From Orientallactaga sibirica (lineage: Eukaryota > Chordata > Mammalia > Rodentia > Dipodidae), in NCBI GenBank assembly GCA_036365145.1, contig JAEOAD010000040.1:15599501-15663500 (forward strand): a stretch of 64,000 bases of DNA, in the 5' to 3' direction. Below are positions 1 to 11,335 of this stretch, one piece after another. The translations under genes and the position numbers were made by a program. The notes below the pieces were generated by a model. The model worked only from the letters and a program-made list of their open reading frames with translations. It had not been told where the DNA came from and ran no database searches. Within the stretch, counting starts at the first letter, position 1, and each line of letters begins with the position of its first letter.

Positions 1-1402
1 TCGGGCTGTGAGTGACTCTCTGAGGGTCAGGGAGTCGGGCTGTGTAGTGAGAACTCTCTGAGGGAAGTCGGGCTGTCTAGTGAGAACTCTGAGGGTCAGG
101 GAGTCAGGCTGTGTAGTGAGAACTCTCTGAGGGTCAGGAGTCGGGCTGTGTAGTGAGAACTCTCTGAGGGTCAGTGAGAACTCTCTGAGGGTCAGAGTCG
201 GGCTGTGTAGTGAGAACTCTGAGAACTCTGAGGGTCAGGGAGTCGGGCTGTGTAGTGAGAACTCTCTGAGGGTCAGGGAGTCGGGCTGTGTAGTGAGAAC
301 TCTCTGAGGGTCAGGGAGTCGGGCTGTGTAGTGAGAACTCTCTGAGGGTTAGGGAGTCAGGCTGTGTAGTGAAAACTCTGAGGGTTAGGGAGTCGGGCTG
401 TGTAGTGAGAACTCTGAGGGTCAGGGAGTCGGGCTGTGTAGTGAGAACTCTCTGAGGGTCAGGGAGTCGGGCTGTGTAGTGAGAACTCTGAGGGTCAGAG
501 AGTCGGGCTGTGTAGTGAGAACTCTGAGGGTCAGGGAGTCGGGCTGTGTAGTGAGAACTCTCTGAGAAGTCAGGCTCTGAGTGGTCTCTAAGGGTCAGGG
601 AGTCGGGCTGTGTAGTGAGAACTCTCTGAGGGTCAGGGAGTCGGGCTGTGTAGTGAGAACTCTCTGAGGGTCAGGGAGTCGGGCTGTGTAGTGAGAACTC
701 TCTGAGGGTCAGGGAGTCGGGCTGTGTAGTGAGAACTCTCTGAGGGTCAGGGAGTCAGGCTGTGTAGTGAGAACTCTCTGAGGGTCAGGGAGTCAGGTTG
801 TGTAGTGAGAACTCTCTGAGGGTCAGGGAGTCGGGCTGTGTAGTGAGAACTCTCTGAGGGTCAGGGAGTCGGGCTGTGTAGTGAGAACTCTCTGAGGGTC
901 AGGGAGTCGGGCTGTGTAGTGAGAACTCTGAGGGTCAGGGAGTCGGGCTGTGTAGTGAGAACTCTCTGAGGGTCAGGGAGTTGGGCTGTGTAGTGAGAAC
1001 TCTGAGGGTCAGAGAGTCGGGCTGTGTAGTGAGAACTCTGAGGGTCAGGAGTCGGGGTAGTGAGAACTCTCTGAGGGTCAGGAGTCGGGCTGTGTAGTGA
1101 GAACTCCTCTGAGTGGTTGAGGGTCAGGAGTCAGGCTGTATAGTGAGAACTCTCTGAGGGTTAGGGAGTCGGGCTGTGTAGTGAGAAATCTCTTAGGGTC
1201 AGGGAGTCGGGCTGTGTAGTGAGAACTCTCTTAGGGTCAGGAGTCTGAGTGGTTGAGGGGGAGTTGGGCTGTGTAGTGAAGAGGGTCTCTGAGGGTTAGT
1301 GAGAAGTCTGAGGGTTGTGTCGGGCTGTGTAGTGAGAACTCTCTGAGGGTCAGGGAGTCAGGCTGTGTAGTTAGTGAGAACTCTCTGAGGGTCAGGGAGT
1401 CA
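1..1402. repeat. Minisatellite, 36-38 bp unit, about 37 copies
   Basis: Tandem array whose unit reads roughly gggtcagggagtcgggctg followed by tgtagtgagaactctctga. Units are 38 bp, or 36 bp where one CT is missing (actctga instead of actctctga). I count about 37 units, several shortened or degenerate (around 180, 560, 1050-1130 and 1240-1320). The array begins at the window edge, so its true length is unknown; the right edge at about 1402 passes abruptly into unique sequence. The plus strand is G-rich with three GGG tracts close together in most units. A minus-strand frame at 1237-1449 is only a read-through of the repeat. Confidence 0.97.
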
Positions 1403-2004
1403 AGGGCAGTTGTTTGGATAACATTTGAGCTTCCATGCTTGTTTCTCAAGGGAATTCATTATTAGATCTTTTCTCATTACTGAAATGATATTTGTTTATT
1501 TTAAGATGGCTGAAAGATTTTTTGCTTCTTAATAATCACAGAATGAAAGTTAAACTTACCTGTGAAGTCACTGTCCACAGAGGATGTTAGTATTTTGATG
1601 TGAATTTGATGCAGAATCAGTTGGTAAATGGACCTATGCAGTAAATGCGAGGTGAAGGTTTCAGTAAGATATTGACATGTGTCTTGAGGTTGATTTTTGA
1701 AGGTCACTGTGCCTATGATGAAGAAGGCCCAGGCGCACACAAAGTCAACTTGAAGACACTAAAACTAACGTATCAGGGAAGTTGATGAGAAGGCCGGTGT
1801 CCTCACGTTACGTTACCATGTTAGTAAAGTAGCACTCCTCCAAGGTAAAAGTACCTCTAGCCCCAAAAGGGAGATCACTGGGATCTTGAGAGTGAGGAGA
1901 AACATTTCAACCTAAAATTACAGCGAAAAAATTTAAAAGAGACACATCAGATTCTAGATTTAGGCTTATTTTATGATGTGAAAAATTAACATTTTAAAAA
2001 ATGA
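1403..2004. other. Unique AT-rich sequence
   Basis: No repeat family or gene is recognised. The open frame on the minus strand at 1501-1740 has no family resemblance, and its codon use is ordinary for AT-rich non-coding DNA. The stretch ends in the A/T-rich motif (1981-2000) that became the target for three SINE insertions. Confidence 0.6.
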
Positions 2005-2218
2005 TTTTTGTTTGTTTGTTTGCACACAGAGAGAGAGAGAGAGAGAAAAAGACAAACACGGAGGGAATGGGCATACCAGGACCTCTAGCTACTGCAAATG
2101 AACTCCAGACGTGTGCCCCACTTTGTGTATCTGGCTTTACGTGGGTATTGGGGAATCCAACCCAGGTTGTTAGGCTTTGAAGGCAAGTGCCTTAATTGCT
2201 AAGCTATCTTTCCAGCCC
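2005..2218 (-). mobile_element. D-family (DIP-like) tRNA-derived SINE
   Basis: Reads on the minus strand. On the plus strand it runs from a T-rich tail and a (GA)n block through 'actgcaaatgaactccagac', then 'catctggct', to the promoter end 'gctaagctatctttccagccc'. It is flanked by near-copies of aaaattaacattttaaaaa at 1981-2000 and aagattaccatttaaaaaa at 2219-2237, read as target duplications. Confidence 0.9.
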
Positions 2219-2237
2219 AAGATTACCATTTAAAAAA

Positions 2238-2409
2238 GTGTTTTTAATTAATTTATTTGAGACACCGAGGGGGGGAGAATGGGCACCCCAGGGCCCCCAG
2301 CCACTGTATAGGACAGGAACTCCAGATGCATTGTGTTGCTTTGTGCATCTGGCTTTATGACAGTCTTTGCAAACAAGCACCTTTAACTTCTAAGCCATCT
2401 TTCCAGCCC
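2238..2409 (-). mobile_element. D-family SINE, internally deleted
   Basis: Second D element immediately beside the first and in the same orientation. It has the tail end, the 'ggcaccccagggcccccagcc' body and the 'ctaagccatctttccagccc' promoter end, but part of the central region between the CATCTGGCT box and the tRNA B-box is missing. It is followed by aagattaac, a further copy of the shared target motif. Confidence 0.85.
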
Positions 2410-2418
2410 AAGATTAAC

Positions 2419-2579
2419 TTTTTTTTTTTTTTTTTTTTTTTTTTAGGTAGGGTCTCACTCTAGTCCAGGCTGACCTGGAATTCACTATGTAGTCTCAGGG
2501 TGGCCTCAAACTCATGGCGATCCTCCCACCTCTGCCTCCTGAGTGCTGGAATTATAGGCGTGCACCACCACAACTGGCT
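2419..2579 (-). mobile_element. B1-type SINE
   Basis: Minus-strand B1: a poly-T run of about 26 bases (reverse of the A tail), then 'taggtagggtctcactctag', 'ccaggctgacctggaattcac', 'gcctcctgagtgctgg' and 'aggcgtgcaccaccacaactggct'. The motif aagattaacattttaaaaa follows at 2582-2600, making this the third SINE in the same target. Confidence 0.95.
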
Positions 2580-3875
2580 CCAAGATTAACATTTTAAAAA
2601 CCCAAAGGAGAATGTATGTGTGCAGATCCAATGATGCTGATTTGTGTTTAAAATTTTAGTTTTAAAAATAACCAAAGCTGTAATTCTCCTAGAAGCCTGT
2701 TTTTGTATGGTGCCTGTCTATTCTGTCCTTAGCACCTGGACTGAATTCGTCCCTAACGGAATGGTAATTTTTACTGAAGTGTGTATAAAATGAAGCCCCT
2801 TCTTTCCTTTCTCTCTCTTTTTGATTCCTTTCATTTTTTTAAACAGAAAACATACGCTGCCCCTCCTCTTCAGTCTCTTGATTTGTTGCCGGCTTGACAG
2901 AGGGCCAGCTGGAACAGGAAGCCGATCTGGTGCAGCGCTCATTAACAATTCACATTTTCTAAATGCAATGAGGACGAGGGCTTTCACTGCAGACATGGTA
3001 GTTTTATCCACACTGTCCTCTAAAATGACTAGACTCTGTGTCCTTATTTTTGTTGTGGTGGTAAAAAAAGACCATCTAACCTGAACTGTTCTTTTCACAT
3101 AGTGGTGTGGGATTCAGGATCTCTTTCCTGTGCATATCACCACCTGCAAAGAACTCAGGTCTTAGCCAAGAAAGGTTTCTTCTTAATTAAAGTGTGTTTG
3201 GAAACTTTCTGACTGGGAATGCATACCCTTCCTGTAAGAGTGTAGAAGTCATGTACCAAGTAAATAATAATGCACCTCCATTCATAAGAACGAAGCACAT
3301 TTATTTATACTAAATACACACAGAGTGCTTTACATTTTGTTTCAATATAGTCTGTAATTATAGCTTCTTTTTTATTGTGTTTTAACTTTAATCTCTTTCC
3401 TTCCATTCCCCTTACCCTTTCTTATTTCTACTTTCATGCTTTTCTGAGAAAAATCTGAAAACATGCACACTCCATATTTTTACTAACTGGAGTTTGCACA
3501 GTTTTCTTGAATTTTTTTCAAGTTGGTCTCCTTGGGAACATATGAATCCAGACAAGATGACATCATCTGAGATGAGTAGAAGACTTTTATTTTAGAAGTG
3601 AACATTTTAAATAACTTCTGACTTCAGGGTGATTCTGGCATTTCAGAGCAGCAGCCACTCCAGTTATTGGGATGGAGATATGGAAGCCATCATGTGTCTG
3701 GGAAGTTCAGCCATATCTTGAGTTTAGAGAAGAGCAAAAACTATCAGGGTGTTTTTGTCTTAAGTTTTTGGATAGCATGTGTATAAAGAAAGCTAGAAAT
3801 ATCCAAAGAATCTTTATTGTTATTATCTTTGCAGTCCTTGTTCGAGTGAAATCATGAATCTATTGTAAAGTCAAA
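2580..3875. other. Unique sequence with an exon-like acceptor
   Basis: No recognisable repeat. At 2805-2846 a long pyrimidine tract ends in tttaaacag, a good-looking plus-strand 3' splice site. A less AT-rich block at about 2870-3005 follows and is open on both strands. Nothing in the translations resembles a known domain, so it is not called as an exon. Confidence 0.4.
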
Positions 3876-3929
3876 TTTGAGATGTGTGTGTGTCCCTGCA
3901 CACTATATATGTGTGTGAATATATATATA

Positions 3930-4021
3930 TGGCTCTCAACTCCAGTAGAGGGATCCAGCCTTCTGCTTGTTCATGCTGGCAAATATTCTAACACTGAAAC
4001 ATTGAGCCTTTTGTCCAGCCC
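3930..4021 (-). mobile_element. Old tRNA-derived SINE fragment (B2/ID-like)
   Basis: The segment ends in 'taacactgaaacattgagccttttgtccagccc', which looks like the reverse of a tRNA-type SINE promoter head ('accactgagcc...ccagccc'). A short TG/TA microsatellite (3880-3930) lies at its tail side, as in the CA-tailed copies elsewhere in the window. It is highly diverged. Confidence 0.45.
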
Positions 4022-4554
4022 ATATCTTGGGTTTTTAATTGATTTTTGTTTTCTTTCAGTTTGGCAGTGAAAAAATCTACATTTTGCACTTGGCAAAAAT
4101 GCACATGATCAGGCAGAAAAAAAAATCTAGGACATTATTCTCTAGGGTAGGGAGAAGCCAAAAACAGTTACTTAATAGTTTAGTCCTCCACTAAGTCCCG
4201 TGTGTCTGGATTACAGGGGCACACCCTCAGTGCTGGGCTCTTCAGCACAGAAGAGTGTCAACTTTCTATGACCACTTCACCCCGTAGGCCATTTTCTTCT
4301 TTCCCTCCTTTTGCACCAACCACAAGTCTTCTACATCCTTAAATATCTTAGACTCCCTTTAGCCTGGACTTCATCCAACTAATTCCTCAGTGCAGCCCAG
4401 TTAACCCTTCAGAGCTCAATCCAAACCAGTGCACCCGAGGCTAGCTTCTGCTGGTCCCCCACAGTAAGCGCAGTGCACCCCAATCCCACCGTGTGTTTTA
4501 AATGAACACAGTTTTTCCCTTTACATGGTTGTGTAATAAATAATTAGTGTCTGG

Positions 4555-4665
4555 CTTTCCCTCGCAGACCATAAACTCCGTCAATTTTGCTCACCACTGT
4601 ATCTCAGGTGCCGGTCATATATGTAGGCACATAGTAGGCTCTTACTGAGCGTTAATTGAATGATA
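4555..4665 (+). mobile_element. L2 LINE 3' end, ancient
   Basis: The stretch 'actgtatctcaggtgccggtc' then 'gcacatagtaggctcttactgagcgttaattgaatga' matches the well-known 3' terminus of mammalian L2 elements (tgcctggcacatagtaggtgctcaataaatgtttgttgaatga). Diverged sequence from about 4260 may belong to the same element. Confidence 0.7.
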
Positions 4666-5217
4666 GAAATCATAATAGAGAAGGAAGACCCAACGGGGTT
4701 TCCTATAGCACTTTGCTCCAGGGCAGATATGTCATAAATTCACCAGAGGACCTCCACTTTGGAGAATAGAAAGGTTGGGTAAAGAATGAAATAGAACATC
4801 AAAGGAAAGCATGAACTGTGAATGCATTCTGCAATCCCATTGCTTGAAATACAGTCAGAAAAACATTCATGCAGTAAAAAACAAATAACAGAGGTTGTTA
4901 CTGGAAATGTGGCTTTGTGTCTTAGTACTTTTTGCAACCAAATTTTAAATTCTAAAGCGTTTTGTGTAGATTAACTGCTTCGTCCCTTCATTTCTCTTCA
5001 TTTTTTTCCATTTTTCTTGCTTGTTTTTGCCTTCTGTCCCCTTCTGGAGAGTTCCTCCTCAGGCAGTAAGCACACTATTCAGCAGCACTTCTCATCAAAA
5101 CATTTAAAAATCATCTTCTAACGCCCCCCGCCCCCGCTCTCCTGAAAATTCTGTTTCATCTTGGTTGTTGTGGGGACAAAACAGGAGGAAGAACTGAGGA
5201 AGGTGAGGACTGACGTG

Positions 5218-5300
5218 AAAGTGGTCCTCTGACCTCCACTAGCACACGATGGCACGCACACATCTACACACAATAAAGAAATCAAGTGAGTAAAGCAAAT
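5218..5300 (+). mobile_element. 3' tail of a B2-like SINE
   Basis: Reads 'tcctctgacctccactagcac' then a CA-rich tail ending in acacaataaagaaatcaag. This is the 3' end seen in the CA-tailed SINE family found more completely at 13945-14330 and 51763-52109. Confidence 0.5.
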
Positions 5301-5307
5301 CACTAAC

Positions 5308-5490
5308 ACTACATATAGCTACCATGTATTAGGCACCCATAAAGTGTTCTGCATACCTTCCTGCATCTGGTCCTCACTGCCACCCTGGGGGTAGCTGTTT
5401 TCATCCACTTCTGCAGAAGAGGAAGATGGGCTCAGAGAGGCACAGCAGTGAAGGAGCTAGAATTCAAGCTCAGGCCAAAGCCGGGATTCC
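5308..5490 (-). mobile_element. MIR SINE fragment
   Basis: On the plus strand it reads 'ccatgtattaggcacccataaagtg ... tggtcctcact ... agaagaggaagatgggctcagagaggc ... aaggagctagaattcaagctc'. This is the reverse-oriented MIR pattern (fraction of max/min, 'gaaactgaggc', 'cagagctgggattcgaac'). Confidence 0.75.
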
Positions 5491-6669
5491 TCACTTCTGG
5501 GCAACGTGACTTACTCATCTGACTGAGCTGCCCCAGCACTTCCTCCCACCTATCTGCTGTCTGTTCTCGCTGTTGGTTGGGATACAGCAGTTCCATTTAG
5601 TAGCTGACATTTTTGCCCAACAGGAACTCAAATTGAATGTGCTAGCGCTTGTCAGGGTTCAGAGTTCTGAGCCCAGGAGCCTTTTCCTTTGGCTCTTTCA
5701 TTCAGCACCAGAGTAGGAAGAGTGTAGGAAATTACTTCTTAGGCATGGTCTCAGTAGGGCAGCCTGGGTTTACGTGGCAATGTCATATGATGGACATGAG
5801 GATAAGAGAAGTGATAGTGCTCTTGGAGGTGCTTCAGTTCGTATCTTTGAATGGTGTCTGCTTTTAAAACTCACACTAGCAACACAGCTAATGGTGTGCA
5901 ATCAGAACCAGTGACTAAAATTTGGGTCATGTGAGGCACCGTGCAGGCAGGCTGCCTGGAATATTGCTTTCTCCCACCACAGGTCAAGACCACAGGCCTT
6001 GCAGCTTCTCCCCAAGTCTGGTCTTCTCTACACACCCCTCTGAGTGAGAGTCCAGTCCTCAGTCATTCACAGGTCGCTTCCATAGAACTGGAAGGGATTC
6101 GAAGCAGCTGTCAATGACAGCGTTCTTCTGATCCACCAGTCTTCCCTTCTGCCTCTTAGACGCAGCCTGCACTGCAGGTCCTCACCGTCAGGCCTTTGCT
6201 GTTCTGCACTCTCTCTTTGGTTTGGCCTGCTCAGTATTTGTGATAATGTTGCATTGAGTCTGAAACTTGACAACAGACTTCACGGGAATAGCTGGATTGA
6301 TTGATTGATTTAGTTTTGCCTTTGAAAAACTAAATAATCTAAGACATGGTTATAACTGATTGGTGACTTCTTCGAATTGCTCATTTTCTGGCATCACCTG
6401 TGGCCCCTGCCTCTCCGTCCCTGTTGTGGTCACTCGCCACTTCCTTGTTCGTGGAAGGAAAGAGAAGCAAGCAGCAAGCAGCTAGCTATTCCAAGCACCT
6501 TGGAGATGGCTCGCTCATCGCTCACTGTACTGTAAATGGGAAGTGGGTTCATGTGGGCACCGATGTCCATTGAGTCCAGAAGTGGTCAGTGACAGGATGA
6601 GGCATGTGGTAACCACTTGACAAATATCTGTTAAATGGATGAATCCCACTGGCATCCTGGGTGCTTGAG
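5491..6669. other. Unique sequence
   Basis: No gene or repeat family is recognised. A short ttga repeat occurs at about 6296-6310. The open frames here (for example 5649-5867 plus and 6067-6273 minus) have no recognisable domain. Confidence 0.5.
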
Positions 6670-6814
6670 GACTCGGGGTCATTTATTTGGCTGGAAGAAG
6701 AGACACGGTCTTCTTTCTTTCTCTCACCATGCCCAGTGGGGGGATCAAAACAAAGGCCTCGTGCACACGTGCACACTAGGCAATCATTCTACCCCTGGTT
6801 TACATCTTGAGCCC
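6670..6814 (-). mobile_element. Old B1/ID-type composite SINE fragment
   Basis: Contains 'gcaatcattctacccctggtttacatcttgagccc', which resembles the reverse of a rodent SINE head (accactgagctacatccccagcc). A diverged T-rich tail and body lie before it. It is too decayed for a family name. Confidence 0.4.
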
Positions 6815-7544
6815 ATTTCCCCCCTTGTTGTCAAATCAAAGCAAGAACCTTTAGTTACATGTCCAAGGTTCCCATGGCTTTCCTGGTTTTAAAAGGCAGA
6901 AGAGGCCGTTTGAGGAAGATGAGGATCCTCCCACTGCAGTTATTCCTTTTTAATGATCCCAGGTTCGCTTACCCCACAGATGTCTGAAGGAAAATGAGGC
7001 TCTGGTCCTATGTGAGCTTAGCTTTGGAATGCGCTATGAGCTCATGCTGATCAACCAGGGTTCTGGGTTTCCTCTGTATGATGGAATACCTCTGTGTATC
7101 TGTTTTCCCCAGAAGATTACAGCTTCTCCAAGGGCTTGGGAAGTTCTGACTGATAGGAAAATATGCTTGAGGACTAAGCCATGCCTGTCTCATACACAGG
7201 CCATCTTCACTAGCTGAGCCATGTGTGCTAACCTTAAAGAAACTTGACTTTTTCATACCATCCAACCACGACAAACTTTAGCAGACTTCTTTGTACTTCT
7301 ATTTCTTATCCACTGCTGGCTTATTTTGAGCAGAAACTTGATTTTCAGAGCAACAATGTAAAGAAAACATTTATGTTGTGCTCTTTCTTTCCAACTACTT
7401 AAAACTCCTTTTTAGGTTTATCTCAAGAAACAGTGAGTTCACTGAGAGTTAGACTTGGAGCCCACAACAGCTTTTGTAATCCTTTGCCTACAGATGCCAT
7501 TAAAACAAAAGCCTTCCACTTATCTTTAAAAAGTGAATGCTTTC

Positions 7545-7680
7545 TTTGACCTGCGTCCCCCAACGAGGAGGGCCCCTTTGGAAATGGGACAGGGGTGAGG
7601 AAAAGGATGGTACCAACATGTATTGTTTACATACTAAGTATGTCCATAAATAATAAAAATAAATTTAAATTAAAAAGTGG
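7545..7680 (+). mobile_element. Probable L1 3'-UTR tail
   Basis: The segment 'gaaatgggacaggggtgagg', 'aaaaggatggtaccaacatg' and 'tacatactaagtatgtcc' followed by an A/T-rich tail closely matches a second copy at 59800-59905. I infer a rodent L1 3' end from the G-rich stretch followed by an A-rich tail, but no ORF2 sequence is present to confirm it. Confidence 0.45.
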
Positions 7681-8130
7681 ACACTTTGCAAACTATATGA
7701 GGAAATGTGGGGATTGAAAGGCATAATGGGAGGGTCTTGGAGGAAGTCTTCTGCAGGTAGATTGGGATATATCCTTGCCAAGTCTGCCTGTGATGTGTCA
7801 GTTTTATCATCCATCTCTCAGTGATGAACTTGTAAGCAAGTACTGCCCTCACAGAGTGGCTGGAAGGGCACCCAAGAGCATACAGACGCTGTTACTGGAG
7901 CTGCTAGCAAGCCTTGTTCTGCTGAATGTGGATGAGTACTCTACTTCTGCTATGACTTCTTAGGTTCTCAAAGCTCTTCCTAGGCACTTTTTATTCTGAT
8001 AGAAATGTTGGAGTTAACTTTTTATGATCACATCAAATATTATTGCCCAGCAGTAACTGCTCACAGGTGGCAAAATGCACTCAGCCTATGACCGGTGACA
8101 CTGACGGGTAGCTACCAGGAGACCAGGAGC

Positions 8131-8230
8131 TGCTTTTTTTGTTTGTTTGTTTGTTTTTTTGAGGTAGGGTTTCACTGTAGCCCAGGCTGACCTGGAACTC
8201 ACTGTGTAGTCTCAGGGTGGCCTCGAAACC
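8131..8230 (-). mobile_element. B1-type SINE, 5'-truncated
   Basis: A (tttg)n/poly-T tail is followed by 'gaggtagggtttcactgtag', 'cccaggctgacctggaac' and 'tctcagggtggcctcgaaacc'. The sequence then breaks off, so the 5' half of the element is missing. An L2-like fragment follows directly. Confidence 0.9.
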
Positions 8231-8264
8231 ATGTGCTTCTTGAGCTGGGCAGTTCACCAGTTTT

Positions 8265-8365
8265 CTCATTGACTGAGCACCTACTGTGTGTCAGGCAGAT
8301 TCTGGGGATGCTGCCGCAAGCTAGACCAAGCTCCTGCCCTCAAAGAGCTTTTGCTCTAATGACAT
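8265..8365 (+). mobile_element. L2-like ancient repeat fragment
   Basis: Reads 'attgactgagcacctactgtg', 'tgtcaggcagattctgggg' and 'ctgccctcaaagagcttttgctctaatg', a mammal-wide pattern usually assigned to L2 ('attgagcacctactatgtgccaggcac ... ccctgccctcaaggagctt'). Confidence 0.65.
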
Positions 8366-8964
8366 CATTCCTTCTTCTTTGTATGTAAACCTTTTCACAT
8401 GACGGAATGCTTGGCTTGTAGGAAATGCTCAAGTGCTGTGGGCTTGAGGTGACCTGGGTGTAACCTAACTGAAAGGGAGGTCCTATGCACTCTTTTTGGG
8501 TCTGGCGCCTGACTTGCACCCTTTTGGGGACTTGTTCTTTAAGGAAGAAGAAGCTAAGGTCCACCTTGTCTTGATGTTTTATGTTTTACAGTCCGTACCA
8601 GTCTGACAAGATTGAAATACAAATTTAGCTGACCGCTGTGCTCTTGAGTTTGAAGTTCTTTGCTGTGATACTATATATGTAATTTTTTCTGTGATATTTG
8701 AGTATATCAAAAGATTTATAAAAGAACATTAATAAAAACACAAAACAAGGTTGACAAACCTGCTGTTGATCTCTGCAGCTTGAAAAGTCTTTTTTTAATG
8801 TCTTCAAAACTCCAGGACTGCCTGCATGCCAGCAGCTCCCCCTTCCATAGCTGTAGATGAAGAAGGGTGCTAGTGGGTGGGGAAGGGAGGGTGGTGAGAA
8901 GAAGACTTGCTTGCTGCTTGGGCTTGTATACTATGCTTTCACTTTAAAAACAAAATGGCCTCTG

Positions 8965-9090
8965 AGGTGATACTAATAGCCCCACTGTACAGAGGAAGAC
9001 CCTGAGGCTTAGAAGTTAAGAATCTTCCCAAGAACAGTGGTGAACTGGGAACAAGGGCTTCGAGCCCAGATTCATGGCTCCAAAGCCTCT
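8965..9090 (-). mobile_element. MIR SINE fragment
   Basis: The order 'cccactgtacagaggaagaccctgaggc', 'aagttaagaatcttcccaag', 'aagggcttcgagcccagattc' and 'ggctccaaagcct' is the reverse-oriented MIR layout. Confidence 0.8.
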
Positions 9091-9380
9091 GTGTGTGGCC
9101 ATGAGGATGTGCCCGTCTCTCCCCCATTGATAGTCACCAAGGTTATCCATTGACTTAATGAGATGAAAGATGTGTTGGTGCTGAGAGCATCCTGAGAACT
9201 AGAATGCTGCTCCATCCGTTCAAGCCCACAAGCTTTATTTCTTTGCTCATGTAAGTAGAAACCTCTTATGTTTATTTGTAAGAATTAGCTCTTTTTCCAT
9301 TGAGATGGCAGGTTTTTTTTTTTTCTACTATTGCAATTGTTAAAAATTTCAGTTAAAATCTGTTTAAATATTGTTGTGGC

Positions 9381-9534
9381 TTTTTTTTTCTTCCTCGAAG
9401 TAAGGTCTCACTCTAGCTCAGGCTGACCTGGAATTAACTATGTAGTCTCACTTAAATATGTAGAATTCACAGTGATCCTCCTACCTCTGTCTCCTGGGTG
9501 CTGGGATTAAAGGCGTGCACCACCACACCCGGCT
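9381..9534 (-). mobile_element. B1-type SINE with altered centre
   Basis: T-run, 'gtaaggtctcactctagctc', 'aggctgacctggaattaac', then 'ctcctgggtgctgggattaa' and 'aggcgtgcaccaccacacccggct'. Where other copies have 'agggtggcctcgaactcacag', this one reads 'cttaaatatgtagaattcacag', a local replacement. A (gttttt)n run follows at 9540-9565. Confidence 0.93.
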
Positions 9535-9611
9535 GCATTTTTGTTTTTGTTTTTGTTTTTGTTTCATTCTTGGCCTAGCTAACCTGTATCAAAGATATCC
9601 CCCACCCCTCT

Positions 9612-9746
9612 TGTTAAGGTCTCGCTGTAGCTCAGCCTGACCTAGAATTCTCTCTGTAGTCTCAAGGTGGTCTCGAACTCACAGCAATCCCCCTACCTCT
9701 GCCTCCTGAGTGCTGAGATTAAAGGTGCGTGCCACCACGCCTGGTT
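9612..9746 (-). mobile_element. B1-type SINE
   Basis: Reads 'ttaaggtctcgctgtagctc', 'agcctgacctagaattctctctg', 'tctcaaggtggtctcgaactc' and 'gtgcgtgccaccacgcctggt'. It lacks a clear T-run at the left, so the A tail has decayed. It is the second B1 within 250 bp. Confidence 0.92.
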
Positions 9747-10934
9747 GATATTTCTTCCATAAGTAACTTCCTCTATGTCATTAGATAAGTATAAAACTTC
9801 ACACACGTTCTGTGAACAGGAATCTAGTAGCACCTCTTGTCATCTAGAATTTACCAGATGAACCATTCTCAAATGAGACTATCACGTGGAAGCTCTGGTT
9901 TTTCTCTGAAATGTTTAAACCAGGGTCGGAGAGAGGAAAAGAACCAGCGCATGGCCTCAGTGTCCATACAGGTACATTAGCATGGACGTGTGGCTCTTCA
10001 ACAACACAGGAGTGACCAGGCAACCTTGTGAAGCCACTGGCCCTGGGTTTCTGTAGCCCCTCCTCTTTATAATGCTGAGTGGAACATGTTAAGTGCTTTG
10101 TCATATGGAAAGTACTGGCAGAGTCCTCATGTTCACGGGGCTATGGTGCTTCAGTGTAATCTTTGTGTTTGACTTTTCTGTCTCCATTGAGGCATTTGAA
10201 GTGATGCCAGAAGTGGAGGCTTTTCTTTTCCATACTTCTCCTCACAGCCATGGGTTTGCTTCTGGAACACAGCTTAGAGGTGATGATTATTTATGGAAAA
10301 ATTATGAATAGTCATCAATCTTATAGAAACTTCCATTTTTTTTACAATTCACTTTAAATTTTGGTACATATATGTATCTATAAAGATAGATATTAAAGTA
10401 TGCCAAAAAGAAAATAAAATTTCAGAACTCAGAAAAAATGCTTAAGTAAAACCCAGAAACTCATTGTTTGTTTTTTAATTCTTTATTGACTACCTCCATA
10501 CACATACACATAATACAATGATCATAATCCCTTCCCACCACCTCCTTGTTGGGTTTGGCCTGGAGTTACATGTGATTCCTTAAGAAGCATCATGAATTTG
10601 CTCATTTACCGTCCTCCATTCATCCTTCATCCTGATTTTGTTCTCATAGAAACCTTTACCAGAATCCCTATAAGACCATCCCTTAAAGATAGGAATCTGT
10701 AATGGAGTCCTAAGAACCTTTCAACATCTAATTGAATGAAGGCAATTAAATTTGCAATTTAGCGTGCTGTTACTAATTAATCACATTGTAAAACTTACCC
10801 TTTCACCACACATGCATGCACATTTATTTATTTTATTGTCTACTTTTTAGTCCTTTCATAACTTTGATAGTGCTTCTGATTGACACTATGGGACCATCAC
10901 TAGGAATGTTGGTTTTTTAAAAATTTAATAAATA
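9747..10934. other. Mostly unique sequence; possible L1 3' end at 10470-10560
   Basis: 'attctttattgactacctcc' and 'acataatacaatgatcataatcccttcccacc' at 10478-10540 resemble the reverse of a rodent L1 3' terminus. The rest shows no recognisable gene or repeat; the open frames at 9844-10104 and 10093-10311 have no known domain. Confidence 0.35.
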
Positions 10935-11095
10935 GCAGTAGACAATATTCATCATATACTTCTATATCAGGCATTATTTCAAAGGATGTATTCTTCTGCA
11001 CAGAAGCCCTCGTAAGCAGTTGCTATTATCCTGCATTGAACAGAAGAGGGAAATGAAACAAGTTAAATAACTTGCCCAAACTCACCCATTTATAA
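10935..11095 (-). mobile_element. MIR SINE fragment
   Basis: 'tatatcaggcattatttcaaaggatg', 'agccctcgtaagcagttgctattatcc', 'gaacagaagagggaaatgaaac' and 'aaataacttgcccaaactcaccc' match reverse MIR in order and spacing. Confidence 0.8.
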
Positions 11096-11335
11096 ACACT
11101 GATAATTTAATTCTGTATCTTAATGATAACAGAAGTGAGAGCTAAGAGGTTTGTTTATTAAAATGACAAGTACCAGGGTGGTGCTATTATGATTTTCTTC
11201 ACTAGCTCCCTGATATTCATTCTGGTCTCCTTTTAATATGTTTGTTCCTTCATGAACCAGTATTTCTGGTACTTCCAAACTACTTTTTCCCTTATACTTT
11301 CCACTGAACTGGAATGAGAATCATCTTGGTGTCTT

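Noticed and set aside
1..1402. Interstitial telomere array
   Set aside because: Only a few units contain TTAGGG, as single-base variants of GGGTCAGGG. There are no consecutive hexamers.
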